32,410 nt of DNA from Bacillota bacterium (GCA_023396535.1 JAEWWD010000099.1:1-32410); one strand, 5' to 3'. Shown: positions 7,727 to 16,547, numbered from the stretch's first letter. Notes: a model not told the origin generated them from the sequence alone. Numbers and translations are program-made.

Positions 7727-8460
7727 ACGGAAAAACCGCTATTATAACGGGAGCCTCGCGCGGTATCGGCCGCGCCATCGCGCTCTCGATGGCCGGACAG
7801 GGCGCGAATGTGGCGCTGATTTACGCGGGCAACGTTGAAGCCGCAGCGCAGACCTGCGATTGTGCGCGCGGGCTTGGCGTGCGCGCGGAAATGTACTGCT
7901 GCGACGTATCGGATTTTGCTGCGGCGAAGGATACGGTCGCGGAAATATTGGCGACATTCGGCGGCGCGGATATACTCGTGAACAATGCGGGCGTCACGCG
8001 CGACTGCCTGCTGTTGATGATGAAGGAGGCGGATTTCGACCGCGTTCTCGACGTGAACCTGAAGGGCGCGTTCAACATGATCCGGCATGTGGCTCCGCAT
8101 TTTATCAAGAAGAGAAGCGGACGCATTATCAACATATCTTCAATTGCCGGAATTACGGGCAACGCCGGGCAGGTGAACTATGCCGCGGCAAAGGCCGGTA
8201 TGATCGGCATGACAAAATCCGTCGCGCGGGAGCTGGCGTCAAGGGGTATTACCTGCAACGCTATCGCGCCCGGTCTCATCCGAACGGATATGACGGACGC
8301 CATGCCCGAGCAAGCGCGTGAGGCGTTTTTGCAGGAGATACCATTAAAACGCATGGGCGAGGCCGACGATGTGGCGGCGCTGGCCGCGTTTCTTGCCGGT
8401 CCGTGCGCTGGCTATGTCACGGGCGAGGTTATCCGCGTGGACGGCGGCCTGGCAATGTAA
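7720..8460 (+). CDS. fabG: 3-oxoacyl-ACP reductase
   Basis: FabG reduces 3-oxoacyl-ACP with NADPH. The 246-residue short-chain dehydrogenase shows TGASRGIG cofactor binding (10-17), NNAG (88-91), and the catalytic set Asn113, Ser141, Tyr154 and Lys158 (NYAAAKAG), with GPCAGYVTGEVIRVDGGLAM at the C-terminus. The start is a GTG at 7720, decided by AAGGAGGA 5 nt upstream; it overlaps the fabD stop by 7 nt. Confidence 0.96.
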   Translation: MLNGKTAIITGASRGIGRAIALSMAGQGANVALIYAGNVEAAAQTCDCARGLGVRAEMYCCDVSDFAAAKDTVAEILATFGGADILVNNAGVTRDCLLLMMKEADFDRVLDVNLKGAFNMIRHVAPHFIKKRSGRIINISSIAGITGNAGQVNYAAAKAGMIGMTKSVARELASRGITCNAIAPGLIRTDMTDAMPEQAREAFLQEIPLKRMGEADDVAALAAFLAGPCAGYVTGEVIRVDGGLAM

Positions 8461-8501
8461 GCGTCCCATTAATACCGCATTTGAATTATGGAGAGAAGAA
8501 T

Positions 8502-9734
8502 ATGAAACGAGTCGTCATCACAGGTATGGGCGTCATATCCCCGGTCGGCAATACCGTTGCCGAATTCTGGTCCAGCCTGCTTGCGGGGAAATGCGGCATC
8601 GATTTTATCACGCGTTTTGACGCGTCGGAATTCAAAGTAAAAATCGCGGCGGAAGTGAAGGGTTTTGACGCCGCGCAGTACATGGAAAAATCGGAAGCGC
8701 GCAAAACGGATCTTTACGCGCGCTATGCCATTGCGGCTGCCGTGCAGGCCATGAAGGACAGCGGCTATACGGTAAGCGATCCCGGGAGGCTGGGCGTATA
8801 TGTCGGGTCAGGCATCGGCGGCATGGAAACATTCATGACCGAGTGCCAGAAGCTTTCCGAGAAGGGGCCACGCTGGGTATCCCCGCATTTCATCCCCATG
8901 ATGATTGCCAATATCGCTGCCGGCAGCATTGCCATACGATTTGGCGCGCAGGGTCCCTGCCTGCCGGTTGTAACGGCGTGCGCCACATCGTCGCACGCGA
9001 TAGGCGAGGCGTTCCGTGCCATAAAACATGGATATGCGGACGCGATACTCGCCGGCGGAGCGGAGGCTGTCATCAATCCGTTGTCGGTGGCGGGCTTTAC
9101 CAATTGTATGGCGCTTTCCACCCGGAACGATCCCCTCGACAGCTCTATCCCCTTCGATAAGCGAAGAGACGGATTCGTGATGGGCGAGGGCGCTGGTATA
9201 CTCCTGCTGGAGGAATATGAGCATGCCAAGGCGCGCGGCGCGAAAATCTACGCGGAAATCCGCGGATACGGCAACACCTGCGACGCGTACCACGTCACTG
9301 CGCCGCATCCTGAATCCGTGAGCGCGGCGCAGGCTATAAGCCTTGCCATGGAGGAAGCGGGCATATCCACGGAGGACGCGGGCGCGGTGTACATCAATGC
9401 GCACGGCACCAGTACACCGCTCAACGACAAGGCGGAGACTCTTGCCATCAAAACGGCGTTTGGCGCACATGCCGGCAAAGTTATGGTAAGCTCCACCAAG
9501 TCCATGACGGGGCATATGCTGGGCGCGGCTGGCGCGGCGGAAGCCATCGCGAGTATAAAAGCCGTGCAGGAAGGCGCTATCCCCCCTACGATAGGCTATA
9601 AAGAGCCGGATCCTGAATGCGATCTCAACATTGTACCCAATGTAAGCCGTAGGGCGGATGTTCGCTTGGCGCTTTCGCTTTCGCTGGGCTTCGGCGGCCA
9701 CAACGCTTGCCTGGCTTTTGCTCGGGCGGAATAA
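8502..9734 (+). CDS. fabF: 3-oxoacyl-ACP synthase II (KAS II)
   Basis: FabF elongates acyl-ACP with malonyl-ACP. The 410-residue protein has the full Cys-His-His site: Cys160 in VTACATSSHAIG, His301 in NAHGTSTPLND and His338 in KSMTGHMLGAAG. The start is the ATG at 8502, read as MKRVVITGMGVISPVG, the usual FabF N-terminus, with GGAGAG 6 nt upstream. An in-frame upstream start at 8403 would lie within fabG and is not credible. It lies 41 bp after fabG. Confidence 0.97.
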   Translation: MKRVVITGMGVISPVGNTVAEFWSSLLAGKCGIDFITRFDASEFKVKIAAEVKGFDAAQYMEKSEARKTDLYARYAIAAAVQAMKDSGYTVSDPGRLGVYVGSGIGGMETFMTECQKLSEKGPRWVSPHFIPMMIANIAAGSIAIRFGAQGPCLPVVTACATSSHAIGEAFRAIKHGYADAILAGGAEAVINPLSVAGFTNCMALSTRNDPLDSSIPFDKRRDGFVMGEGAGILLLEEYEHAKARGAKIYAEIRGYGNTCDAYHVTAPHPESVSAAQAISLAMEEAGISTEDAGAVYINAHGTSTPLNDKAETLAIKTAFGAHAGKVMVSSTKSMTGHMLGAAGAAEAIASIKAVQEGAIPPTIGYKEPDPECDLNIVPNVSRRADVRLALSLSLGFGGHNACLAFARAE

Positions 9735-9744
9735 GGAGCGGAAT

Positions 9745-10182
9745 ATGAATTTAAAGAATATTCGGGAGCTGGTGCAGCTCCTGGAAAACTCCGGGCTTTC
9801 GGTGCTTGAGGTATCGGAAGCGGATACGAAGATACGGCTTGAGAAGGGAACGGTTGTGGAGCGCCCTGTCGCGCCTGTCGTCATACAGCCTGCAGCCGTC
9901 CCACAGGCAGTTCAATGCGTACAGGATGGAGCGGTGGATTTTAACAATATTAAGGAAATCAAATCCCCCATGGTCGGCGTGTTTTACGCCGCTCCCGCGC
10001 CTGACGCGCAGCCGTATGTGTCTGTAGGAAAAAAGGTAAAAAAGGGCGACGTTCTGTGCATCATTGAGGCGATGAAGCTGATGAACGAGATCACCGCCGA
10101 GGTTGACGGGGAGATCGTGGATATCTGTGTGGAGAACGGTGAGGTAGTCGAGTACGCGCAGATACTATTTAAGGTGTTTTAA
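9745..10182 (+). CDS. accB: Biotin carboxyl carrier protein of acetyl-CoA carboxylase
   Basis: A 145-residue protein with an N-terminal helical domain, a Pro/Ala/Val-rich linker (about 38-60) and a C-terminal biotinyl domain. Lys111 in the EAMKLMNEI motif is the biotin site, and the thumb-like insertion typical of BCCP precedes it (GVFYAAPAPDAQPYVSVG). The ATG at 9745 has AAGGAG 6 nt upstream; it starts 10 bp after fabF. It carries carboxyl groups between AccC and AccDA. Confidence 0.96.
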   Translation: MNLKNIRELVQLLENSGLSVLEVSEADTKIRLEKGTVVERPVAPVVIQPAAVPQAVQCVQDGAVDFNNIKEIKSPMVGVFYAAPAPDAQPYVSVGKKVKKGDVLCIIEAMKLMNEITAEVDGEIVDICVENGEVVEYAQILFKVF

Positions 10183-10196
10183 ACGGGAGAACTGTG

Positions 10197-10619
10197 ATGA
10201 ATAGAGAAGATTTTAAAAATGTGATTCCGCACAGGGAGCCCATGCTGCTCGTAGATGAAGCGGAACTGATAGAACCGGGACGCGCCGTTGGGTCCTATAC
10301 CGTCCGGGGAGACGAATATTTCCTGCAGGGGCATTTTCCGGGCAACCCGGTGGTACCCGGTGTGATACTCTGCGAGATGCTGGCACAGGCCTCCTGCGCG
10401 CTGATCGCAGATAAAATACAGGGCACGACTCCGTATTTTACCGGCATCAGCAAGGCGCGTTTCAAGCGCATGGTGCGTCCGGGCGATGTTCTCAAAATCG
10501 AGACGAAAATGATTAAGGAAAAGCATCCCTTTTATTTCTCTGAAGCGACGGGCAGCGTGGATGGGGAGCTCTGTGTCAGTGCGGAATTCTCCTTCATGCT
10601 CATGCGGCAGGGGGAATGA
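10197..10619 (+). CDS. fabZ: 3-hydroxyacyl-ACP dehydratase
   Basis: FabZ dehydrates 3-hydroxyacyl-ACP to trans-2-enoyl-ACP. The 140-residue hot-dog-fold protein shows PHREPMLLVD, the active-site GHFPGNPVVPG with His46, and Glu60 in VILCEMLAQ. The ATG at 10197 is preferred over the GTG immediately before it because GGAG is then 7 nt away. Its insertion between accB and accC is the usual arrangement in Firmicutes operons. Confidence 0.96.
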   Translation: MNREDFKNVIPHREPMLLVDEAELIEPGRAVGSYTVRGDEYFLQGHFPGNPVVPGVILCEMLAQASCALIADKIQGTTPYFTGISKARFKRMVRPGDVLKIETKMIKEKHPFYFSEATGSVDGELCVSAEFSFMLMRQGE

Positions 10620-10622
10620 ACA

Positions 10623-11957
10623 TTGTTTTCCAAAATACTGATTGCGAATCGCGGGGAGATTGCCGTGCGCATCATCCGCGCGTGCAAGGAAATGGGAATT
10701 GCCACGGTTGCCGTTTTTTCCGAGGCCGATCGCGACGCGCTGCACGTCAACCTCGCGGATGAAAGCTTCTGCATAGGGGCGCCCCGAGCAAAGGACAGCT
10801 ATCTCAATATGACTGCTATACTGTCCGCGGCGGTTCTTTCCGGCGCGCAGGCCATTCATCCGGGGTACGGCCTTCTTTCGGAAAACGCGCGGTTTGCGCA
10901 ATTGTGCGCGGAATGCGGGTTGGTATTCATAGGCCCGCCGGCCGACGTTATCTCGCGCATGGGGGATAAGGATGAGGCCAGGAAAACCATGGCGCTTGCC
11001 GGCGTTCCCGTTATTCCCGGTACCGGCGTACTCTCGGGGGTGGAGGAAGCGGCGGAAGCGGCGGAAAAAATCGGGTATCCGCTGCTTATAAAGGCGCGCG
11101 CGGGTGGCGGCGGCCGCGGCATACGGCTGGTTGCGAAAGCCGAGGAATTCGCTTTAGCGTATCTTTCCGCATCCGCGGAGGCGGAAAGCGCGTTTGGCGA
11201 CGGGGCGGTGTATCTCGAGAAATACCTGTTCCCCGTTAAGCATGTCGAAATGCAGCTCCTGTGCGACCAACACGGCGACGTGGTTTGCCTGGGAGAACGG
11301 GAATGCTCCGTGCAGCGTAAGAATCAGAAGTTGATCGAGGAAAGTCCTTCGCCGGCGGTCGATGGAAAACTTCGTGCAGCCATGATGGACGTATGCGTAC
11401 TTGCCGCGAATGCCACGGGGTATGTCAACGCCGGCACGATAGAATTTTTGCTGGATCGGGACGGGAATTTCTATTTCATGGAGATGAATACCCGTCTGCA
11501 GGTGGAGCATCCCGTCACAGAGATGGTTACGGGCATAGACCTCGTCAAATGGCAGTTGCGTATTGCAGCGGGTCTGCCCTTGCAGTTCAAGCAGCAGGAT
11601 ATCGATCTGCAGGGCTGTGCGATAGAATGCCGCATCAACGCGGAGCAGCCCGAACAGAATTTCCGCCCGAGCTGTGGACGCATATCGCTGCTGCATATCC
11701 CCGGCGGGCCTTGGGTCAGGTTCGATACCGCGCTGTATCAGGATTACGTTGTACCGCCGTTCTACGATTCCATGATTGCTAAGCTCATCGTACACGCAAA
11801 GACGCGGGAAGAAGCCATCCGGAAAATGCAGGCCGCACTTTCGGAACTCGTCGTGGAGGGGATTGATCACAACAGCGAGCTGCATATGGAGATATTGTCG
11901 GACGAACGCTTCCGTTCCGGCTCGTATACCACCGACTTCATGGCGAAAAGAGGTTAA
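10623..11957 (+). CDS. accC: Biotin carboxylase subunit of acetyl-CoA carboxylase
   Basis: AccC carboxylates biotin on AccB using ATP and bicarbonate. The 444-residue protein begins FSKILIANRGEIAVRIIRACKE, has the ATP-grasp glycine loop AGGGGRGIRLV (about 160-170), KHVEMQLLCD, and the catalytic region EMNTRLQVEHPVTEMVTG. Length is normal for the stand-alone subunit. The start codon is TTG at 10623, 3 bp after fabZ, with GGGGGA 7 nt upstream; no ATG or GTG fits the conserved N-terminus. Confidence 0.96.
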   Translation: MFSKILIANRGEIAVRIIRACKEMGIATVAVFSEADRDALHVNLADESFCIGAPRAKDSYLNMTAILSAAVLSGAQAIHPGYGLLSENARFAQLCAECGLVFIGPPADVISRMGDKDEARKTMALAGVPVIPGTGVLSGVEEAAEAAEKIGYPLLIKARAGGGGRGIRLVAKAEEFALAYLSASAEAESAFGDGAVYLEKYLFPVKHVEMQLLCDQHGDVVCLGERECSVQRKNQKLIEESPSPAVDGKLRAAMMDVCVLAANATGYVNAGTIEFLLDRDGNFYFMEMNTRLQVEHPVTEMVTGIDLVKWQLRIAAGLPLQFKQQDIDLQGCAIECRINAEQPEQNFRPSCGRISLLHIPGGPWVRFDTALYQDYVVPPFYDSMIAKLIVHAKTREEAIRKMQAALSELVVEGIDHNSELHMEILSDERFRSGSYTTDFMAKRG

Positions 11958-11960
11958 CGT

Positions 11961-12830
11961 ATGCTGGATAAAAGCTTATTTAAAAAGCCCAAGAACGCGC
12001 TCGAATCCGACGGTATCCAGCAAAGCGCCCGCACGCCCGCCATACCCGGCGCGCTGTGCGTTAAATGCCCTTCCTGTAAGGCGACGCTGTTTGAAAGCGA
12101 TCTGGAGAATACCCTGCGTGTATGCGCCAAATGCGGGCATCACTTTCGCATGAGCGCACGCGAACGTATCGGTTGTATCTGCGACGAGCATTCGTTTGAG
12201 GAGCATTTCTCCGAAATAACTTCCGGCGATCCGCTACAGTTTCCCGGGTATATGGGCAAACTGCAGTCCGCCCGTGAAACAAGCGGCGAGCCGGAAGGCG
12301 TGGTCTGCGGCACGGCGAGGATAGGCGGGATACGCTGCGCGATGTTCGTGATGGATCCCAATTTCATGCTGGGCAGCATGGGTTCAGCGCTGGGTGAAAA
12401 GGTGACGCTGCTTTTTGAGCTTGCGGCAAGGGAACGCCTGCCCGTTGTCGGCTTTACGGTATCCGGAGGTGCGCGGATGCAGGAAGGCATACTCTCCCTC
12501 ATGCAAATGGCGAAAACAAGCGGCGCAGTTAAGCTGCATGGGGATAAAGGGAATCTCTACATCTGCGTACTGACGGATCCGACCACCGGCGGCGTGACGG
12601 CAAGCTTCGCCATGCAAGGCGATTACATACTCGCAGAGCCGAAGGCTCTCATCGGCTTTGCGGGGCCGCGCGTGATCGAGCAAACCATCCGCCAGAAGCT
12701 TCCGGAGCGCTTTCAGCGTGCGGAATTCCTGGTGGAAAAAGGGTTTGTCGACGCTGTTGTGGATCGGCGTGATTTGAAATGCATATTGAGCCGCCTGCTT
12801 ATGCTGCATCAAAAGGAGGCCGCCATATGA
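11961..12830 (+). CDS. accD: Acetyl-CoA carboxyltransferase beta subunit
   Basis: With AccA it transfers the carboxyl group from biotin to acetyl-CoA. The 289-residue protein has the N-terminal zinc ribbon, Cys36/Cys39 (KCPSC) and Cys55/Cys58 (VCAKCGHHFRMS), then the crotonase-fold carboxyltransferase domain with SGGARMQEG and TDPTTGGVTASFA and the C-terminal FAGPRVIEQT. It follows accC by 3 bp and overlaps accA as ATGA. Confidence 0.96.
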   Translation: MLDKSLFKKPKNALESDGIQQSARTPAIPGALCVKCPSCKATLFESDLENTLRVCAKCGHHFRMSARERIGCICDEHSFEEHFSEITSGDPLQFPGYMGKLQSARETSGEPEGVVCGTARIGGIRCAMFVMDPNFMLGSMGSALGEKVTLLFELAARERLPVVGFTVSGGARMQEGILSLMQMAKTSGAVKLHGDKGNLYICVLTDPTTGGVTASFAMQGDYILAEPKALIGFAGPRVIEQTIRQKLPERFQRAEFLVEKGFVDAVVDRRDLKCILSRLLMLHQKEAAI

Positions 12831-13603
12831 GCGCGATGGATAAGGTACGCGTCGCCCGTGCTGCGGGCCGGCCGACGGGTCTGGATTTTATTGAGAACAT
12901 ATTCGAGGAGTTCTTTGAGCTGCATGGCGACCGTCGCTACGGCGACGACCGCGCGGTGGTGGCGGGGCTTGCGAGCCTGTGTGGAATGCCGGTGACGGTG
13001 ATCGCGCTGGAAAAAGGCCATACTACCAAGGAAAAGGTCGCGCGCAATTTCGGTTCCGCTCATCCGGAGGGGTACCGCAAGGCGCTCAGACAGATGAAGC
13101 TGGCGGAGAAATTCCATAGGCCCGTCGTATGCTTTGTGGACACCTCGGGCGCGTATTGCGGCATTGAAGCCGAAGAGCGCGGGCAGGGGCAGGCTATCGC
13201 GGAGAACCTGATGGAGATGATGTGGCTGAATATTCCTGTGATTTCGATACTCATCGGCGAGGGAGGCAGCGGCGGCGCGCTGGCGCTCGCCGTAGCCAAC
13301 GAGGTCTGGATGCTGGAAAACGCCGTGTATTCCGTCATATCGCCCGAAGGCTGCGCCAGCATTCTATGGAAAGATACCTCAAAAGTACAGCAAGCGGCGG
13401 AAAGCCTCAAGCTGACCGCGCAGGATCTTTACGCGTTGGGCGTGATTGAGCGCGTGATACCGGAAGAAGGCGCACAGGAGTTGTACGCGGGACTTAAACA
13501 GAGCTTATACGATACGCTGCGCGCATATATCGGCAGCGACAGCAACGAGCTGGCGCAACGGCGCTACGCAAGATTTCGAAACATAGGGGGAAAGCCGCAA
13601 TGA
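12827..13603 (+). CDS. accA: Acetyl-CoA carboxyltransferase alpha subunit
   Basis: The 258-residue partner of AccD shows FFELHGDRRYGDDRAVVAGLA, FVDTSGAYCGIEAEERGQGQAIA, the oxyanion-forming IGEGGSGGALALA and VISPEGCASILWKD. It is shorter than the E. coli protein at the N-terminus, as is usual in Clostridia. The ATG at 12827 has AAGGAGG 7 nt upstream and overlaps the accD stop; an earlier in-frame start lies inside accD and is rejected. The stop overlaps the next gene as ATGA. Confidence 0.96.
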   Translation: MSAMDKVRVARAAGRPTGLDFIENIFEEFFELHGDRRYGDDRAVVAGLASLCGMPVTVIALEKGHTTKEKVARNFGSAHPEGYRKALRQMKLAEKFHRPVVCFVDTSGAYCGIEAEERGQGQAIAENLMEMMWLNIPVISILIGEGGSGGALALAVANEVWMLENAVYSVISPEGCASILWKDTSKVQQAAESLKLTAQDLYALGVIERVIPEEGAQELYAGLKQSLYDTLRAYIGSDSNELAQRRYARFRNIGGKPQ

Positions 13604-14424
13604 TGGCGATTGTAACCGACAGCACCATCTGTATCCCGCGCGAGGAGGCCGACGCGCTTCATCTGCACATCGTCTCCAACAGCTACAGCATACAGGGGCA
13701 AGCGTACTGGGAAGGCTTCAGCGACGAAAACGGGGATTTTGAGCAGCGGATATTTGCGGACCCCGAAAATTGCAAGACTTCACAGGCCCCTGTCGCCGGC
13801 TTTATCGAAACATTTCGAGAGCTTATCGCGCAGGGAATGGAGGTTCTTTGCCTGGTCATCTCCTCAAGGCTGAGCGGTACGTTCAGCAGCGCGTGTATCG
13901 CTTCGCAGGAGGTGGATACGCGGAAAATTGCGGTTGTTGATTCCCTTTCGACCTCCGGGGGACTATGGTTGCTCGCCAAAAGAGCGCGGGCGCTTGCGGA
14001 ACAGGGTTTGTCGCTCAGGCAGGTTGCCGCACGCCTGCAACAGCTTCGTGATCAAACGGGAATCGTATTTTCCGTAAACGATATGGCGGCGCTCCGGCGC
14101 AGCGGACGGCTGGGCGCTGTGCCGCAGTCGGTGGGCACTATGCTGAATATTCGCCCCATACTCATGTGCCTGAGAGGGACAGTGGTGGCGCGTGGGCTTG
14201 CGCGCGGCAATGCGGAGCGCGTACGCGCATTATTGAGCAAGGTGCCTCAGGGTGCAAAGGAGATAGTTGTGCATCACATGGGGGAGAGGGCGTCGGTGGA
14301 ACCGCTGTATCAGAGCATACGGCAACGCTTCCCGGGTATCGACATCCATGTAAGCAAGCTGGGCCCCGTGCTGAGCGTACATCTTGGCGCCGGCACGGTT
14401 GGTATATCCTGGATTACAGAGTAA
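13600..14424 (+). CDS. DegV-family fatty-acid-binding protein (FakB-like)
   Basis: DegV/FakB proteins bind a free fatty acid and present it to the kinase FakA, which makes acyl-phosphate for phospholipid synthesis. This 274-residue protein has the family signatures IVTDSTICIP (4-13), KTSQAP (59-64) and SSRLSGTFSSA (88-98), the last two lining the fatty-acid carboxylate site, then a C-terminal domain with FSVNDMAALRRSGRLG and NIRPIL. It overlaps accA as ATGA and is the last gene before the operon terminator, so it is co-transcribed with de novo synthesis genes. The kinase gene fakA is not in the window. Family is certain; the FakB role is inferred from context. Confidence 0.9.
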   Translation: MMAIVTDSTICIPREEADALHLHIVSNSYSIQGQAYWEGFSDENGDFEQRIFADPENCKTSQAPVAGFIETFRELIAQGMEVLCLVISSRLSGTFSSACIASQEVDTRKIAVVDSLSTSGGLWLLAKRARALAEQGLSLRQVAARLQQLRDQTGIVFSVNDMAALRRSGRLGAVPQSVGTMLNIRPILMCLRGTVVARGLARGNAERVRALLSKVPQGAKEIVVHHMGERASVEPLYQSIRQRFPGIDIHVSKLGPVLSVHLGAGTVGISWITE

Positions 14425-14464
14425 AGTGAGCCGTAATTTGGCATGACAGAATTCTGCGTTCTGT

Positions 14465-14507
14465 AAAACCGCCGACGAAACCTATGGGTTTTGTCGGCGG
14501 TTTTGTT
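14465..14507. terminator. Strong bidirectional terminator ending the fatty-acid operon
   Basis: An 18-bp stem (14465-14482 with 14487-14504, one G-U pair) closes a TATG loop. The arms end in AAAA and TTTT, so it can terminate transcription from both sides, including the convergent small gene at 14572-14739. Confidence 0.92.
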
Positions 14508-14571
14508 CGTGAGCGCATCCATTTTCATTTTGCGGCGCTGTGCCGCTGGCGGAACGATGGAAGCTGTGCGG

Positions 14572-14739
14572 CTACTCAGGGGAGCATCCCTGTGCGGCTA
14601 TCAAAGCGAGCTGATCTCCAATCGTGGTATAAAGCGCGCTTAGCAGCTCCAGTTCTTCGTCTGAAACGCATTTGGATATTTCGATGGCGATAGCCGCACT
14701 GATTAATACAAGCTCTGTGCCGGAACAATCACACAGCAT
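14572..14739 (-). CDS. Small DUF6774-like protein
   Basis: A 55-residue acidic protein, starting MLCDCSGTELVLISAAIA and ending near LYTTIGDQLALIAAQ. The pattern of a Cys-containing start, an Ala/Ile-rich helix, a DEELELLSALYTTIGD segment and a final LALIAA resembles the DUF6774 group of Clostridia microproteins, which usually read TQLGDTLATIA at the end. The start at 14739 is well supported: AGGAGGG lies 6 nt upstream. It is transcribed toward the fatty-acid operon and would stop at the shared terminator. Function is unknown. The family match is from memory and moderate. Confidence 0.7.
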   Translation of the reverse strand: MLCDCSGTELVLISAAIAIEISKCVSDEELELLSALYTTIGDQLALIAAQGCSPE

Positions 14740-14852
14740 ATGGATCCCTCCTGCTGCAGAATATGCTTGCAATCAGCCTGTCGTGCGGTGCGAAGGCTTG
14801 CTTGTCGCAGAGAATACACATATCATTTTCATATCATTTCCATTAAAAAAAG

Positions 14853-14881
14853 TTGTCGGTATTGCAGGATTAAGCTATAAT
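14853..14881 (+). promoter_or_regulatory. Predicted promoter of the symporter gene
   Basis: TTGTCG (14853-14858) and a perfect TATAAT (14876-14881) are 17 bp apart, 67 bp before the ATG at 14949. Confidence 0.65.
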
Positions 14882-14948
14882 AAATTGGTTGTATAGCGCA
14901 TTCATCGTGATCATTCAAAGAAAATAGAAGAATAGTTGGGGGGATTTC

Positions 14949-16505
14949 ATGGATTCAGGGCAAATTCAGATTCTGGTTGTTATGTTTCTGTATATGCTGG
15001 TGGTTATCGGTATCGGCATATATTACGCGAAACGGGCGAACAAAAGCTCAGAAGAGTATTTTTTGGGCGGCAGGAGCCTTGGTCCGTGGATAGCGGCGAT
15101 GAGCGCCGAGGCCTCGGATATGAGCGGTTGGCTGTTGATGGGTCTGCCCGGCGTCGCGTATTGGTGTGGACTCTCGGATGCGTTTTGGACGATGGCGGGT
15201 CTTGCCATCGGCACCTATCTCAATTGGCTGCTTGTGGCGAAAAGGCTGCGCCGGTATTCCGTCATCGCTGGCAACGCGATCACAATACCCGAATTCTTTA
15301 ACAGCCGTTTTCACGACAAGAAAAACCTGATCATGGGCGTTGCGGGCGTATTCATACTGGTATTCTTTTCTGTATATGCGGCAAGCTGTTTCGTTACATG
15401 CGGCAAACTGTTCAACACACTGTTCGGTCTGCCGTACCAGAGCATGATGATATTGGGCGCCGCATTTGTGGTGGTTTATACCTTCTTGGGCGGATTTTTG
15501 GCGGAAAGTGCGTCGGATTTCATGCAGGGCGTTGTCATGATCGTCGTGATGCTGATAGCGCTTGGAGCTGTGACCATAGCAGCGGGCGGTCCTTCGGTCA
15601 TAGCGGAGAATGTAAAACATATACCCGGTTTTCTCGAGTTTTTCGGCATTGCCAGTCCGACGGTGGTAGATGGCGTTCAGCAGGTAAAGGACGGCGCGCC
15701 TCTCTTTGGAGATGCCGGCGCTTATGGCTTCCTTACGGTCATCTCCACTATGTCGTGGGGTCTCGGCTACTTCGGTATGCCCCAGGTATTGCTGCGGTTC
15801 ATGGCCATTCGCCATGAGAGCGAGCTGAAAAAATCCCGCCGCATCGCGACGACGTGGGCTGTTATTTCCATGATTGCCGCCGTATTCATCGGCATCGCGG
15901 GCCGCGCGTTGTTCCCCGCGGCGCTCACGACCGCGAGCGAAGCGGAAAGCATCTATATTCTTGTCGCTACACGGTTGATGCCGCCGCTCATAGCGGGCCT
16001 GCTGGTGGCGGGCATACTGGCGGCGACCATCAGTTCCTCGGATTCGTACCTGTTGATTGCTTCTTCCGCCGTGGCGAAGAATATTTATCAGGGGCTTCTG
16101 AAGAAGACCGCCACTGATAAGCAGGTTATGCTTGTATCCCGTGTAACGCTGATCGTTATTACGATTATCGGCATAGTGATCGCACTCGATAAAGACAGCG
16201 TTATATTCAAAGTGGTTTCCTTCGCGTGGGCAGGCTTTGGCGCGACCTTCGGGCCTCTGATGCTGTTCTCACTGTTTTGGAAACGGACAAATCATGCGGG
16301 CGCCGTTGCCGGTATGTGCGCGGGAGCCGCCATGGTATTCATTTGGAAGCTGCTGATACGTCCGATGGGCGGCGTATTTGGTATTTACGAACTGCTGCCG
16401 GCGTTCCTGGTATCCTGCATATTCATAGTCGTCGTATCGTTGCTCACTGCGGAACCCTCCAAGGAAATGCAGGCGGAGTTTGAAGCCGCAAGGGCCGAGG
16501 GCTGA
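14949..16505 (+). CDS. putP: Sodium/proline symporter (SSS family, PutP type)
   Basis: A 518-residue inner-membrane transporter with about 13 hydrophobic segments. PutP imports proline with sodium for osmoprotection, carbon or nitrogen. Signatures: SEEYFLGGRSLGPWIAAMSAEASDMSGWLLMGLPG (residues about 36-70, covering the sodium and substrate-binding helix), AESASDFMQGVVM, GYFGMPQVLLRFMAI and, in the later sodium-binding helix, AATISSSDSYLL. A GGGGGG run 6 nt before the ATG is the ribosome-binding site. It stands alone between a promoter and a terminator. Sequence fits PutP better than the pantothenate or sugar members of the family, but the substrate is not proven. Confidence 0.9.
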   Translation: MDSGQIQILVVMFLYMLVVIGIGIYYAKRANKSSEEYFLGGRSLGPWIAAMSAEASDMSGWLLMGLPGVAYWCGLSDAFWTMAGLAIGTYLNWLLVAKRLRRYSVIAGNAITIPEFFNSRFHDKKNLIMGVAGVFILVFFSVYAASCFVTCGKLFNTLFGLPYQSMMILGAAFVVVYTFLGGFLAESASDFMQGVVMIVVMLIALGAVTIAAGGPSVIAENVKHIPGFLEFFGIASPTVVDGVQQVKDGAPLFGDAGAYGFLTVISTMSWGLGYFGMPQVLLRFMAIRHESELKKSRRIATTWAVISMIAAVFIGIAGRALFPAALTTASEAESIYILVATRLMPPLIAGLLVAGILAATISSSDSYLLIASSAVAKNIYQGLLKKTATDKQVMLVSRVTLIVITIIGIVIALDKDSVIFKVVSFAWAGFGATFGPLMLFSLFWKRTNHAGAVAGMCAGAAMVFIWKLLIRPMGGVFGIYELLPAFLVSCIFIVVVSLLTAEPSKEMQAEFEAARAEG

Positions 16506-16523
16506 ACATAATTACATGGTAAA

Positions 16524-16543
16524 AGGGAGGCAAACGCCTCCCT
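16524..16543 (+). repeat. Left copy of a hairpin inverted repeat
   Basis: GGGAGGC, an AAAC loop and GCCTCCC form a compact hairpin just after the symporter gene. Together with flanking TAAA and CTCAG it matches, in inverted orientation, the hairpin at 16817-16836. Confidence 0.75.
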
Positions 16544-16547
16544 CAGG

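Noticed and set aside
8808..9884. A 358-codon open frame on the minus strand
   Set aside because: It lies antisense to fabF and accB, which have complete catalytic motifs. Its translation is rich in Arg/His/Ala without any domain, as expected of a shadow frame in GC-rich DNA.
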